Assembly: GCF_005954645.2 (NCBI RefSeq)
Contig: NZ_CP040695.2
Location: forward strand, 3,224,001-3,288,000
From: Nocardioides sp. S-1144
GTDB taxonomy: Bacteria; Actinomycetota; Actinomycetes; Propionibacteriales; Nocardioidaceae
DNA: 64,000 nt
Direction: 5' to 3'
Below the pieces are notes generated by a model that saw only the letters and a program-made list of their open reading frames with translations, did no database searches and was not told the origin of the DNA. Shown piece by piece: positions 8,887 to 16,432 of this stretch; position 1 is the stretch's first letter; every line of letters starts with the position of its first letter. Position numbers and translations under genes: made by a program.

Positions 8887-9089
8887 GCCGACCGTCGAGA
8901 GGCTGACGGTCTCGCAGAGGGCGGGGGGATCCAAACTCCTTGAGCGATGCTCACGACAACCTTCCGTTCCGGGCGTTGAACGCCCGACCCTAGGCGGCCG
9001 GACTCGACAAGGTGGCGGTATTCGAGGAGATCAAGCCGGAACCGTGAGGGGCTGCCCCCTCGACGCGGTAGCCCTGAGACTGGTACGAA

Positions 9090-9983
9090 GTGGCCGTGTC
9101 ATCTGACCTCGCGTATGCCCTGTTCGGCTTTGGCGCCGGTCTCGGCCTTTCGGCCGGACTAGGCCTCATCATTTGGGCTCGCGGGCGACGGAACGAGTCG
9201 AGCGACGACACGGCACTTCGGAAACCGCTGGCAGAGTGGGCGAGGTCTCGCGAACTCCAACAGTTCGCCCTAATCGTGTTTGGTCTCGCCTCGATCGTCA
9301 CTGGCGCTGCGGCCGTCTTTCATGAGCGCGATGGAACTACGGCGACGGCAATCGTTGTCGCCGGGTTTGCAGTCATCGCTCTCGTGTACTTGGGCCCCCG
9401 GTTGCTCAGCATCAAGTTGGGAACTCTCGAGCTGGTTCTGACAGAACTTGAGAAAAACGCGCAGCAGGCTGAGAACGCAGGCGAAGACGACCGGGCCGAG
9501 GAGCTGCGTCGAGCCGCCTACGGCGCGCTACGTGCCGCGCTGAACGATCAGGCACCGTCGCCATCGTCAAGTCTGCCGGCAGTTGGGCAAGGGGCCACCG
9601 AGGCGGAGACGATCGCGATCTTGAGAGCGGCGCTCTCAGTGGCCTTCGTAGATTCCGTTGTGTCGACCTATCCAGTCGTCAACGATGGCGCGCGGGGACG
9701 CCCTTCCCGGGCCGACCTGTTGGTTGAGCGAGCGGATGGTCGGCGGGTGTACATCGAGTACACCTCGCGGGCGCCCCGGTCTGCGATTGAGCGACTCGAG
9801 CGCATGGCTGCCCACGTCGCCAGCAAAGACCGCAGCAAGTTCCTGGTACTCACTAGTGAGGTGAACGCCGATGAGGTCCGAGAACAACTCGAAGCGGCGC
9901 CATCCACGGAGGTGTTGGCTTGGACGTCAGATCCCGATCTTCGAGCTGTCGTGCAATCGGTCGAACGTCTCCTGACCGACTAG
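9090..9983 (+). CDS. Membrane protein with C-terminal restriction-endonuclease-like domain
   Basis: 297 aa from a GTG. Three membrane segments are visible (about residues 10-30, 58-77 and 85-103), then a charged, probably coiled stretch (115-150), a Pro/Ser linker, and a globular C-terminal domain. That domain has SRADLLVERADGRRVYIEYTSR, which resembles the D ... (D/E)-x-K hairpin of the restriction-endonuclease fold with D209 and E223, but the usual lysine is replaced (E-Y-T). Helix-strand alternation with FLVLTSEVN follows. I do not recognise the family. A membrane-anchored nuclease-like protein next to restriction genes suggests a defence effector or sensor; this is inference. Confidence 0.6.
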   Translation: MAVSSDLAYALFGFGAGLGLSAGLGLIIWARGRRNESSDDTALRKPLAEWARSRELQQFALIVFGLASIVTGAAAVFHERDGTTATAIVVAGFAVIALVYLGPRLLSIKLGTLELVLTELEKNAQQAENAGEDDRAEELRRAAYGALRAALNDQAPSPSSSLPAVGQGATEAETIAILRAALSVAFVDSVVSTYPVVNDGARGRPSRADLLVERADGRRVYIEYTSRAPRSAIERLERMAAHVASKDRSKFLVLTSEVNADEVREQLEAAPSTEVLAWTSDPDLRAVVQSVERLLTD

Positions 9984-10041
9984 ACGGCTACTAGCACAGG
10001 CGGCGAGCCGCGTAGGTAGGTCGGCGTCAGGCGCCGATCAC

Positions 10042-10464
10042 CTATGTGTTGGTTCGGGAGAGCTGCTCAAGGGCCTTAAGGATGCCCTCGAGACGCGTTG
10101 TGCTCACCAGGTCCCATCTTTCGACCAAGACAAGTGCGCGCCCTGCGTAGGAACTCGCAATAGTGCCGTCTCCCAAGAGGTAATCCTCGCCGTGGAGGGC
10201 TGACCCGCGGTCGTCGACCCAGAACGCGGCCAACTTGAATCCGCCGCGCTCGCGCTCACGAGAGCCGGCGACATCCACAACCTCCAGTGCTGGGTAACCG
10301 GCTGCCTGTTGGGCATCCAGCGCAGGCTGCGTGAGTCCCTTGATCTCAGCCAGCAAGGCCGATCGCCGATTCGACTCTTCGCGCGTCGCGTCGCTGCCAC
10401 CTGTAGCCAGCGCGTCTCGTTGCGCCTGAGCCCGTTCCCGTGCCACCCGATCCGCATCATCCAT
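10042..10464 (-). CDS. Uncharacterised 140-aa island protein
   Basis: The start is taken as the ATG at 10464 (MDDADRVARERAQAQRD); in-frame sequence upstream has Cys/Arg/Ser-rich shadow composition. The N-terminal third is a charged helix. The centre has a beta-rich stretch (GYPALEVVDVAGSRERERGGFKLAAFWV), and the C-terminus is helical (EGILKALEQLSR). There is no signal peptide or membrane segment. I do not recognise it. It is divergent from the next small gene across a 247-bp spacer. Confidence 0.55.
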   Translation of the reverse strand: MDDADRVARERAQAQRDALATGGSDATREESNRRSALLAEIKGLTQPALDAQQAAGYPALEVVDVAGSRERERGGFKLAAFWVDDRGSALHGEDYLLGDGTIASSYAGRALVLVERWDLVSTTRLEGILKALEQLSRTNT

Positions 10465-10711
10465 GACCGAAGGTTCGCACGCCGAGCCAGCGACGGAGCA
10501 GCACTTCGGCGGAAGCACCAACAAGGTGACTAGACACGGCCCACTTCGGCCTGCGCTCGACAGCGCAACGCTCGATCCGTTCAGGGCGTCCTGCTGCCTG
10601 ATCAGGCCTCTTGACCGTTTGACCTGCGGGCGACCGTCGCCTCTCACGGTCGCCCGCCTACGGCTCTCACATCGGGGTGACGGGGAGTCTGATCGCTGGC
10701 ACCATGCACTC

Positions 10712-11026
10712 ATGTTCAAGCGCAAGAAGCAGGACCCGTATGCGACAGCTCCAAGCGACGAAGAGACCGCGATCCTTCAGGCCGTCCTCGTTATGGCCAA
10801 CCGGCTAGGCACCGTGGGTGAAATCATGACCCCCGAACTCGTCGAGGTCGCTGCCGACGGCGCTGGTGCTGAGGCCGCTGTCAAGTGGATGCGGAACGGG
10901 GCCTCCGCCGAGGCGATCAGGCAAGGTCGCGAGGCCTACCGGTTCGTCGGGGTCAAGGCAGCTCGGCTTTTCGGTCCGGGTGGGGAGTTCGAGGGTGCTG
11001 TCGTAGCCGATCCCGAATCGGAGTAG
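10712..11026 (+). CDS. Uncharacterised 104-aa island protein
   Basis: The start is the ATG at 10712 (MFKRKKQDPYATAPSDEE). After a basic N-terminus the protein is mostly helical (AILQAVLVMANRLG, VEVAADGAGAEAAVKWM, AEAIRQGREAYRFVGVKAARLF) with an acidic tail. It has no recognisable motif. It is the last rightward gene of the cargo half and converges on the phage-like leftward block, with 11 bp between its stop and that of the small zinc protein. Confidence 0.55.
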   Translation: MFKRKKQDPYATAPSDEETAILQAVLVMANRLGTVGEIMTPELVEVAADGAGAEAAVKWMRNGASAEAIRQGREAYRFVGVKAARLFGPGGEFEGAVVADPESE

Positions 11027-11037
11027 GTCCCGGCCGA

Positions 11038-11217
11038 TCAAGGGTCCTCGCCTTCGGCGCGGGCGCGTTCGTCGGCCCTGACCCACGGCCGACAGTCGCG
11101 GCACGTCGTTGCCGCGGCGCTGAGATCGATCCCGCAGCGACGGCAGAGGCCGCGTGTTCGACGGTCGAGACGGTCGCCCGAAGTCCCGGTGACGGGCGCG
11201 GTGTGTCGGTTGATCAC
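11038..11217 (-). CDS. 59-aa zinc-ribbon microprotein
   Basis: A short frame from a GTG at 11217 to TGA at 11038. The core is CRRCG ... CRDCRPW, two CxxC pairs 11 residues apart (C25, C28, C39, C42), with an acidic tail. Paired CxxC knuckles of this size are common in actinophage and satellite gene blocks. It starts 9 nt after the stop of the upstream 216-aa gene and in the same frame as that gene, with no other start available. This makes it the last member of the leftward operon. Function unknown; nucleic-acid or protein binding is likely. Confidence 0.6.
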   Translation of the reverse strand: MINRHTAPVTGTSGDRLDRRTRGLCRRCGIDLSAAATTCRDCRPWVRADERARAEGEDP

Positions 11218-11226
11218 GGCGCGGGC

Positions 11227-11877
11227 TCAGCGGCGGCTGAGACGGTTGCTGGTCGGACGGCCGAGGGCCTCGAAGTCCTCGAGCACCTGGGCCGGGTCGG
11301 CGGCCTCAGGATCGCGCCGCGGCCACGAGCGCCGTCCGTCCACTGCGGCCAGCGCGGCCGGGAGAGCGCTGATCCCGGCGACGTAGGGCGTGAGGTTCGC
11401 CTCCGCCTCCGCCAGTGCCGCGCGGGCTCGTTCGACCTTGCGGCGCAGCGGGTCGGCTTTGCTCTCGAGCACCTGGCGCCACCGGTCGGCGTCGTCCTCG
11501 AGCAGACCAAGCTCCGCGGCTTCGATCGCGCCGTGGAGCCGGTCGAAGGTCTGGCGGGAGTGCTGGGGGTAGGGCCACGGCTCGAAGGACAGCGGAGCCG
11601 GCGGCGGGGTGCCGGTCAGCATGGCTTCGCGCTGTGCGGCGGAGTGCTTGGCCTTTGCGACCTCGTTGCGGGCGGTGAGTTCCTCGTGCTCGCGGTGCAG
11701 GCGAGTCTCTGCGGCGCGTACGGCGTCGCGCTCGGCCGCGAGGTCACGGAAGGTGGGTTCGGATGCCAGGACGGCAGGTACGCGGCTCTGGCGCGACGGG
11801 TAGACGGGCAGGTGATGGCCCCAGCGGGCCTCGCGATCGCGTACCTGCTCGTCGGAAGGGATCGGGGTCTTGCTCAT
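11227..11877 (-). CDS. Coiled-coil phage-like protein of unknown function
   Basis: 216 aa from the ATG at 11877, preceded by a GAAAGG ribosome site. After SDEQVRDREARWGHHLPVYPS, most of the chain is long charged helix (about 55-100 and 125-175: AERDAVRAAETRLHREHEEL, ADPLRRKVERARAALAEAEA), with a Pro-rich break near 105-112. It ends RSWPRRDPEAADPAQVLEDFEALG. It sits directly after the TerS-like block in the same direction. A structural-scaffold or regulator role is possible, but nothing identifies it. Confidence 0.6.
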   Translation of the reverse strand: MSKTPIPSDEQVRDREARWGHHLPVYPSRQSRVPAVLASEPTFRDLAAERDAVRAAETRLHREHEELTARNEVAKAKHSAAQREAMLTGTPPPAPLSFEPWPYPQHSRQTFDRLHGAIEAAELGLLEDDADRWRQVLESKADPLRRKVERARAALAEAEANLTPYVAGISALPAALAAVDGRRSWPRRDPEAADPAQVLEDFEALGRPTSNRLSRR

Positions 11878-11911
11878 GGGTGGGGCCTTTCGTTGGTTGG
11901 TGGTCTGGTCG

Positions 11912-12109
11912 TCAGTCGAGGCCGAGAGCGCGGCGTAGGTAGCGGTCCCGGTCGGTGGCGGGGTCGGCGTTGTCGATTCGGCGTAGGCGGTCGCGCAACG
12001 CGCGTTCACTCGGTGTCGGGTCGTGGATCTCGTCGAGTCGGTCGAGGTGTGCCCGTCGCTGGGCGCGCTGGGTCTCCTCGTGGGTGGTCGCCCTCGGTTT
12101 AGTCCTCAT
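11912..12109 (-). CDS. Small basic phage-like protein (65 aa)
   Basis: Starts at the ATG at 12109, overlapping the end of the TerS-like gene by 11 bp. The sequence is almost all charged helix: THEETQRAQRRAHLDRLDEIHDP ... ERALRDRLRRIDNADPATDRDRYLRRALGL. The tight overlap supports translation with the upstream gene. No family recognised. Confidence 0.55.
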   Translation of the reverse strand: MRTKPRATTHEETQRAQRRAHLDRLDEIHDPTPSERALRDRLRRIDNADPATDRDRYLRRALGLD

Positions 12110-12707
12110 CGGTGGTGTCGTCTCCTTCGGTGTCGCTGTCGGTGTCGGTGTCGTCGTGGTGGTGTGGCCGCTCGGTGACCTCGAGACGCTCGTCGATCTC
12201 GCGACGGAGCGCCCTGAGGCGGGTGTGCCGTTCCTCGTCGGTGAGGTGGGCCATGACGCCGATAGGACCCCCGCCGGGCCCGCTGAGCTCGACACGGGTC
12301 GGCACCTGCAGGGCTTCGCGCTCGGTGCGGGTGGCGAGGTCCCACAGGCGAGCGGTCTCGGCGACGGTGAGGCCGCTGGGGTCGATCCCGGCGACCGCGG
12401 CAGCGACCTTCTCCAGCGCGGTCCGGGACACAGCTAGGTGGCGATGGGCGAGGGTCCGGCGCGCCTCGATCACCTCGCCGAGGTACTCGCGGTTCAGGTC
12501 GGCGTCCCACGCCTGGGCGCGGCGGACCCACTTGTGGCGGGCCGACCACCGGTTGAGCAGCGACCGAGACTTGTTGCACTCTGCGGCCACCTTCGTGACA
12601 CTCCGGCCGGCGCCGGCGCGGAGGTAGGTCTCGAAGGCGGCGTACGCCGGGTTGGTCTCGTCCGGTTGGCGCTCCCAGGGGCGCGGGTCGGGGGTGTCGG
12701 CGCTCAT
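12099..12707 (-). CDS. Phage terminase small subunit-like DNA-binding protein
   Basis: 202 aa from the ATG at 12707, with CAGGAG upstream. The N-terminal half has the pattern PWERQPDETNPAYAAFETYL, then an HTH (SVTKVAAECNKSRSLLNRWS) and a Trp-rich WVRRAQAWD. This 'WERQ ... KS.. L..RWS ... W..R..AWD' layout is the one annotated as small terminase subunit in many phages. A helical oligomerisation segment follows (residues 75-150), and the C-terminus is a striking His/Asp/Thr-rich tail (HHHDDTDTDSDTEGDDTTDED). No large terminase gene is nearby. Small terminases without TerL are a hallmark of satellites that redirect helper packaging; that role here is inferred. Confidence 0.65.
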   Translation of the reverse strand: MSADTPDPRPWERQPDETNPAYAAFETYLRAGAGRSVTKVAAECNKSRSLLNRWSARHKWVRRAQAWDADLNREYLGEVIEARRTLAHRHLAVSRTALEKVAAAVAGIDPSGLTVAETARLWDLATRTEREALQVPTRVELSGPGGGPIGVMAHLTDEERHTRLRALRREIDERLEVTERPHHHDDTDTDSDTEGDDTTDED

Positions 12708-12907
12708 CGGCGGCTCCTGCGGTGTGTGCGGGCGAGGTGTGGCCGGCAGGTGAGGCAAGGGACGGGCCGACCTTCGTCGTCCTCGCCGAGCCATCCGTCG
12801 GCGCAGTCGCGGCCGTGGCGAGGCGCGGCGTCGCGGGCGGCGCGCTTGGCGGCGTCAGCCTCGCGCTGCTCGCGGGCCTCCTCGGACGACACCGGGGGCC
12901 AGGTCAT
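12704..12907 (-). CDS. 67-aa zinc-knuckle microprotein
   Basis: Starts at the ATG at 12907 (MTWPPVSSEEAREQREADAA), whose first bases overlap the stop of the HTH gene (ATGA). Its own stop overlaps the next start in the same way. A charged helix leads to HGRDCADGW ... CLTCRPHLARTH, a Cys/His cluster of the CxxGW ... CxxC type common in actinophage small proteins. The basic tail (RTHRRSRR) suggests nucleic-acid contact. Confidence 0.65.
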   Translation of the reverse strand: MTWPPVSSEEAREQREADAAKRAARDAAPRHGRDCADGWLGEDDEGRPVPCLTCRPHLARTHRRSRR

Positions 12908-13719
12908 GCCGACAACCGGCAGTCGGGGGCGGGCGACTCGACTTCGCACGCTCCGCACTTGCGGGAGGCGTTGGCGCCCACCCCGCTGACTCTCATCCCG
13001 TCGACCTTGCCGTGATTGCACTCGCGGGACTTGGCAGCGCGGGTGCGGGCATCGGCGGCGACCCGGCGTGCCAACTCGCGCCGGTAGTCACCGACCTTGA
13101 GACGGCCACCGACGCTGGTCTTGGTCGTCGGGTCGACCTCGGCCAGGGCGACGACGGCGCGGGCCGTTTGCTCGCTCCACTTCGGCTCCTCCCCCATCAC
13201 CTGGGCCACGAATACGGACAGAGGCGCGGCCTCGGTGGCGGCGGGGGTGGTGGTCTTGATCTGGTCATGGTCTGGTGGTGGGCACTCGGCTGCCCGTTCT
13301 GTGGAAGCGGGCTGCCCGGACTCTGGTAGCGGAGTGCCCGGACTCTCGGCAGTCTGGGCAGCGGGCTTCCCGTTCTCGGTCGGAGTCCGGGAAACGGGCT
13401 GCCCGGACTCGACGACAATCGGTGTGCGTGCCCGATAGGTCGTCGCCGATCCAGGGCCCCGACCGGAGTCGCGCTCCAACCACCCTCGCTCGAGGGCAGG
13501 TCGCAGGTGGTTGCTCACCTGGCGGCGACTGAGATTGCAGGCGCCCGCCAGGGTGTCGAGGCTGGGCCGGGCGTTGGTGCCGTCGGCGTTCATGAAGGTC
13601 CCGAGGATCGCCAGCACGCCGCGGGTGCCGAACGGCAGGCCAGACGCACGGAGGGCGCGCTCCCAGTCGAAACGTCCCGCGGGCCTACTGCTCTCGGCCG
13701 CCGCATTTGGGGTGTCCAC
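12904..13719 (-). CDS. Winged-helix replication/regulatory protein of the element
   Basis: 271 aa from a GTG at 13719, preceded by AGGAGA. The N-terminal 100 residues are a winged HTH of the type in phage and plasmid replication initiators: RPSLDTLAGACNLSRRQVSNHLRPALERGWL. The middle is a Pro/Ser/Thr linker with imperfect ESGQP and TPTENGKP-type repeats (about 105-150). The C-terminal part has a basic helical segment and a Cys cluster (ECNHGK ... KCGACEV ... C) that probably binds zinc. It heads an overlapping leftward chain. It may be the element's replication initiator; no helicase or primase domain is present. Confidence 0.65.
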   Translation of the reverse strand: MDTPNAAAESSRPAGRFDWERALRASGLPFGTRGVLAILGTFMNADGTNARPSLDTLAGACNLSRRQVSNHLRPALERGWLERDSGRGPGSATTYRARTPIVVESGQPVSRTPTENGKPAAQTAESPGTPLPESGQPASTERAAECPPPDHDQIKTTTPAATEAAPLSVFVAQVMGEEPKWSEQTARAVVALAEVDPTTKTSVGGRLKVGDYRRELARRVAADARTRAAKSRECNHGKVDGMRVSGVGANASRKCGACEVESPAPDCRLSA

Positions 13720-13809
13720 CGCTCGGGGTCTCCTCGTGGGTCGGGTGTGTGAGGTGGCGGGCAGGCTCTGGCGGTCGAGCAGGGGTCACAACGGGCGGTG
13801 CGTGGTCGG

Positions 13810-14097
13810 TCAGGGCTCGTTCGCGAGGATCGACGCCTGGGCATCCAGCAGCGCCAGGACGGTCGGCCCCCCGGGCTCAGCTGCGAAGACGTCGAGGGCG
13901 CCGCGAAACAGGTCGGCCGCGGCGACGGCGATCGAGAGCAGCGCCTCGATGCCTCCCACCGTGGCCGTGTGGTCGGGACCACCGGTCACGCTCCGGAGCA
14001 GGTGATCCTTCACGACGTCCGTCCGGGTCCCGGTCGCAAGCAGGCGGGCGATCTCGACAGCTGCGCGCTGCGCCCCGGCCTCGGTCAGCGCGCTCAT
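13810..14097 (-). CDS. Uncharacterised 95-aa element protein
   Basis: Starts at the ATG at 14097, overlapping the excisionase-like stop (ATGA). It is predicted all-helical (AQRAAVEIARLLA, GGIEALLSIAVAAADLFRGALDVF, PTVLALLDAQASI), with no Cys or signal sequence. Position between xis and the winged-helix protein suggests a role in element control. Not recognised. Confidence 0.6.
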   Translation of the reverse strand: MSALTEAGAQRAAVEIARLLATGTRTDVVKDHLLRSVTGGPDHTATVGGIEALLSIAVAAADLFRGALDVFAAEPGGPTVLALLDAQASILANEP

Positions 14098-14420
14098 CGG
14101 CGAGCATCCGTCGTGAGGGCGCCAGGCGTGGAGCTGTGCGAGGTGGCGGGTTCGTGCTGGTCAGCGGGTGGCAAGTCTTGATTGCCAATCGGAACCGAGC
14201 GCTCGCCGAGCATCGCGAGGAGGGCCGGCACCGGGACGACGACCCGTGAGCCGAGCCGGATTGTTGGCAGGTCGCCCCGATCAGCCATGCCGTAGGCGAG
14301 GGTGCGACCGATGCCGAGAACCGCGGCGGCCGACGGCTTGGCCTCATGCCACACCGGCAGCGTGGCGAGGTCGCGGACGTCGGCGAGCTTGAGCGTCGGG
14401 ACTGCAATGGGTTGGGTCAT
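14094..14420 (-). CDS. Excisionase-like / MerR-type DNA-binding protein
   Basis: 108 aa from the ATG at 14420. The core (about 30-65) is an excisionase-family winged HTH: AAAVLGIGRTLAYGMADRGDLPTIRLGSRVVVPVPALLAML. This matches the usual 'A..LGI.r...Y.l...G.lP..r.G.r..vp..al...L' pattern. It is the first gene of the leftward phage-like operon and is divergent from the regulator-integrase pair, where recombination-directionality genes usually lie. The Pro-rich tail after residue 75 is not conserved. Confidence 0.75.
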   Translation of the reverse strand: MTQPIAVPTLKLADVRDLATLPVWHEAKPSAAAVLGIGRTLAYGMADRGDLPTIRLGSRVVVPVPALLAMLGERSVPIGNQDLPPADQHEPATSHSSTPGALTTDARR

Positions 14421-14454
14421 GGTGTTGAGTGTCCGCACAGATTGCCGCGCCCTG

Positions 14455-14460
14455 TACGAT
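14455..14460 (+). promoter_or_regulatory. -10 box of the regulator-integrase transcript
   Basis: TGTACGAT contains a TACGAT hexamer with the extended-10 TG; 7 nt separate it from the ATG at 14468. This implies a leaderless mRNA. The region between 14420 and 14468 must also carry the divergent promoter for the excisionase chain, so regulation of both arms can act in under 50 bp. Confidence 0.55.
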
Positions 14461-14467
14461 CGGCACC

Positions 14468-15073
14468 ATGGCACAGCAGCAGACGACCTGGGTTGGCACA
14501 ACCGAGCGGGTCGAGGACGGGTGGCGGATTGTTGTGCACTGGCACGACGTCGACGGGCGGGTCGTCGCGGCCGGCGTCGAGGTGCGGACCTACGACGTCC
14601 CTGGCGACGCTCCGCTAGCCGACAATTCCGCGCCGCGTGACGGAAACCCGGACGCGCGTCACTACGACGGCTCGTTCCCACCGGGACGCGAGCCTCGGGA
14701 CGTCACCTCGGGCCTCTTGAGCCGGCACATCCGCTGGCGCGACGAACTCCGAGTACACCTACCGCAACTCGTTGAGAGCTTGGACCTCTCGTCGGAGGCG
14801 GACCCGCGAGGGCTCGCCTGGACCAACGACAGCGCCGTGCGCGCCGGTCGACGAGCGGGGCGGACCGCTCGAGCGACCGATGACACCTATCGCTTGGTTG
14901 CCGAGCTCTACGGCAAAGCGACCAGAGACCCCGCAACCCGGCGCCAGGAGCCGCTAACCGTGCTGCGGCTGCTGCGAGACCGACACGCCTTCGACCTGGA
15001 CGACGAGAGCAACACCGACAGGTCGAGGGTGCGGGCATGGATCAAAACAGCCCGCGACCGCGGCTACATCTGA
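14468..15073 (+). CDS. Putative element regulator upstream of integrase
   Basis: 201 aa from the ATG at 14468, chosen because a TACGAT box lies 7 nt before it. The N-terminal part has beta-type segments (TTERVEDGWRIVVHWHDVDG, VVAAGVEVRTYDV). The C-terminal third has the pattern YRLVAELYGKATRD ... EPLTVLRLL ... RVRAWIKTARDRGYI. This is the HTH-like 'vA.vY..A ... T..V......V......aR.rG.l' tail frequent in actinobacterial mobile elements. It lies 36 bp upstream of the integrase in the same direction. Likely a DNA-binding regulator; the target is unknown. Confidence 0.65.
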   Translation: MAQQQTTWVGTTERVEDGWRIVVHWHDVDGRVVAAGVEVRTYDVPGDAPLADNSAPRDGNPDARHYDGSFPPGREPRDVTSGLLSRHIRWRDELRVHLPQLVESLDLSSEADPRGLAWTNDSAVRAGRRAGRTARATDDTYRLVAELYGKATRDPATRRQEPLTVLRLLRDRHAFDLDDESNTDRSRVRAWIKTARDRGYI

Positions 15074-15109
15074 GAAGACCGCAGACACCACTGAGAGGGG
15101 CAACACCTG

Positions 15110-16306
15110 ATGAGGGTTACGAAACCGAGGGAGGGCGAGCCGATCCGGCTCGTCGAGACAGGCAAGGGGGTCCGCTACCGGGCCGTCCTGGACGTGGCGC
15201 CGACCGGCGGCAAGCGACGTCAGGTGACACGGACGTTCGACACGATCCGAGAGGCTCGAGCGTTCGTCGACGAGACCCGGACCGCGGTCATTCAAGGTGC
15301 GTTCACAGCGCCTAGCAAGGTCACGATGCGAGCGTTGGCCGACCGGTGGCTGGCCGACCGGCAGGCCGACAGCGAGGCGGGCGGCATCCGCGAGGTGTCG
15401 GTCAACGGATACCGGAGCGCGCTTCACGCCGTGCTCCTCCACATCGGCGACGAGCCGGCGCAAGGCCTCAGTCCCGCCGACGTGCGGGCGCTGCTGCGGA
15501 CGCTGGCGACGGAGGGCGGGAAGTGGCGACGCGGGCTGTCGCACCGGAGCATCGTCTACGCGCTCGGCACGCTGCGTCAGGTGCTCGACCACGGCGTGGA
15601 GGCGGGGCTGCTTTCAAGGAATGTCGCCGCCGGCGTGAAGCCACCCAAGGCGAAGGCCGGCGACCGACGGACCGTCGTGGTGTGGTCTGCTGGCGAGCTC
15701 GCGACGTTCCGCGGGCACGTCGACGGGTTGCCGGTCAACGTGCTGGCGGCTGACCCGTGGCTCAGGGTCGGGATGCGCCTCACGCTCTGCGGGTTGCGGC
15801 GCTCCGAGGTGCTCGGGCTCGACTGGTGCCGAGTCGACCTGACGGCCGGAACGGTGCGTGTCGAGCAGGGCCGCGTGAAAACGGGCAGGGGTCGGGCTAC
15901 GGCGCACGGTGACGCGAAGTCGGACGACTCGCACCGGACGGTGCCGGTAGAGGTGTTCCACGCCGGCACGGCGACCGCTCTGCGTGAGTTGTGGCTGGCG
16001 CAGGGCCGGCCGACGAGCGGGCTTGTGGTCGTGGACGCGCTCGGCACGCCGGTCGACCCCGACGTCTTCTCGAGGCGGTTCCGGGTGCTGAGCGACGGGG
16101 CCGCGGTGCCTGACCTCGGCAGTATCCACAACGTGCGGCACACGATTGCTACGGCGCTGCACGACAACGGCGTGGAACCGCGTAAGGCCGCATCGCTGCT
16201 CGGGCACAAGGTGACCACCCACCTGGCGTTCTACGTGCCGACGAGCGACGCCGGCGCAAGCGAGGCAGCTCAGGTCGCGGGAGGGCTGTTCACCGTGGCG
16301 CAGTAG
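15110..16306 (+). CDS. int: Tyrosine recombinase / integrase
   Basis: 398 aa. The N-terminus has a short arm-binding-like domain (KGVRYRAVLDV, KRRQVTRTFDTIREA). A SAM-like core-binding domain follows (residues 60-170), then the catalytic domain. Visible catalytic positions are the Arg of LCGLRRSEVLGLDW, the HxxR of SIHNVRHTIA, the LLGH box (LLGHKVTTH) and the closing Tyr of LAFYV. It catalyses site-specific recombination between the tRNA-Gln attB and the element attP; attR starts 126 bp after its stop. GAGAGGGG precedes the ATG at 15110. A hairpin terminator follows. Confidence 0.95.
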   Translation: MRVTKPREGEPIRLVETGKGVRYRAVLDVAPTGGKRRQVTRTFDTIREARAFVDETRTAVIQGAFTAPSKVTMRALADRWLADRQADSEAGGIREVSVNGYRSALHAVLLHIGDEPAQGLSPADVRALLRTLATEGGKWRRGLSHRSIVYALGTLRQVLDHGVEAGLLSRNVAAGVKPPKAKAGDRRTVVVWSAGELATFRGHVDGLPVNVLAADPWLRVGMRLTLCGLRRSEVLGLDWCRVDLTAGTVRVEQGRVKTGRGRATAHGDAKSDDSHRTVPVEVFHAGTATALRELWLAQGRPTSGLVVVDALGTPVDPDVFSRRFRVLSDGAAVPDLGSIHNVRHTIATALHDNGVEPRKAASLLGHKVTTHLAFYVPTSDAGASEAAQVAGGLFTVAQ

Positions 16307-16360
16307 TGGCAACCGGACCGCTGCGAGGACTAGTCGTGAGCGTTCTGTGAGAGGCCAAGA

Positions 16361-16401
16361 CTCGACCCCCGTCCCTGGGACTAGCAGGGGCGGGGGTCGA
16401 G
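16361..16401 (+). terminator. Rho-independent-like terminator after the integrase
   Basis: A 16-bp stem (16361-16376 with 16386-16401, one G-T wobble) closes a 9-nt loop and is followed by a moderately T-rich run. It lies 54 bp after the integrase stop and before attR, so it separates integrase transcription from the oppositely oriented tRNA. Confidence 0.75.
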
Positions 16402-16432
16402 TGCTGTTTGACCTGCGGCGATGCCGTGGCCA

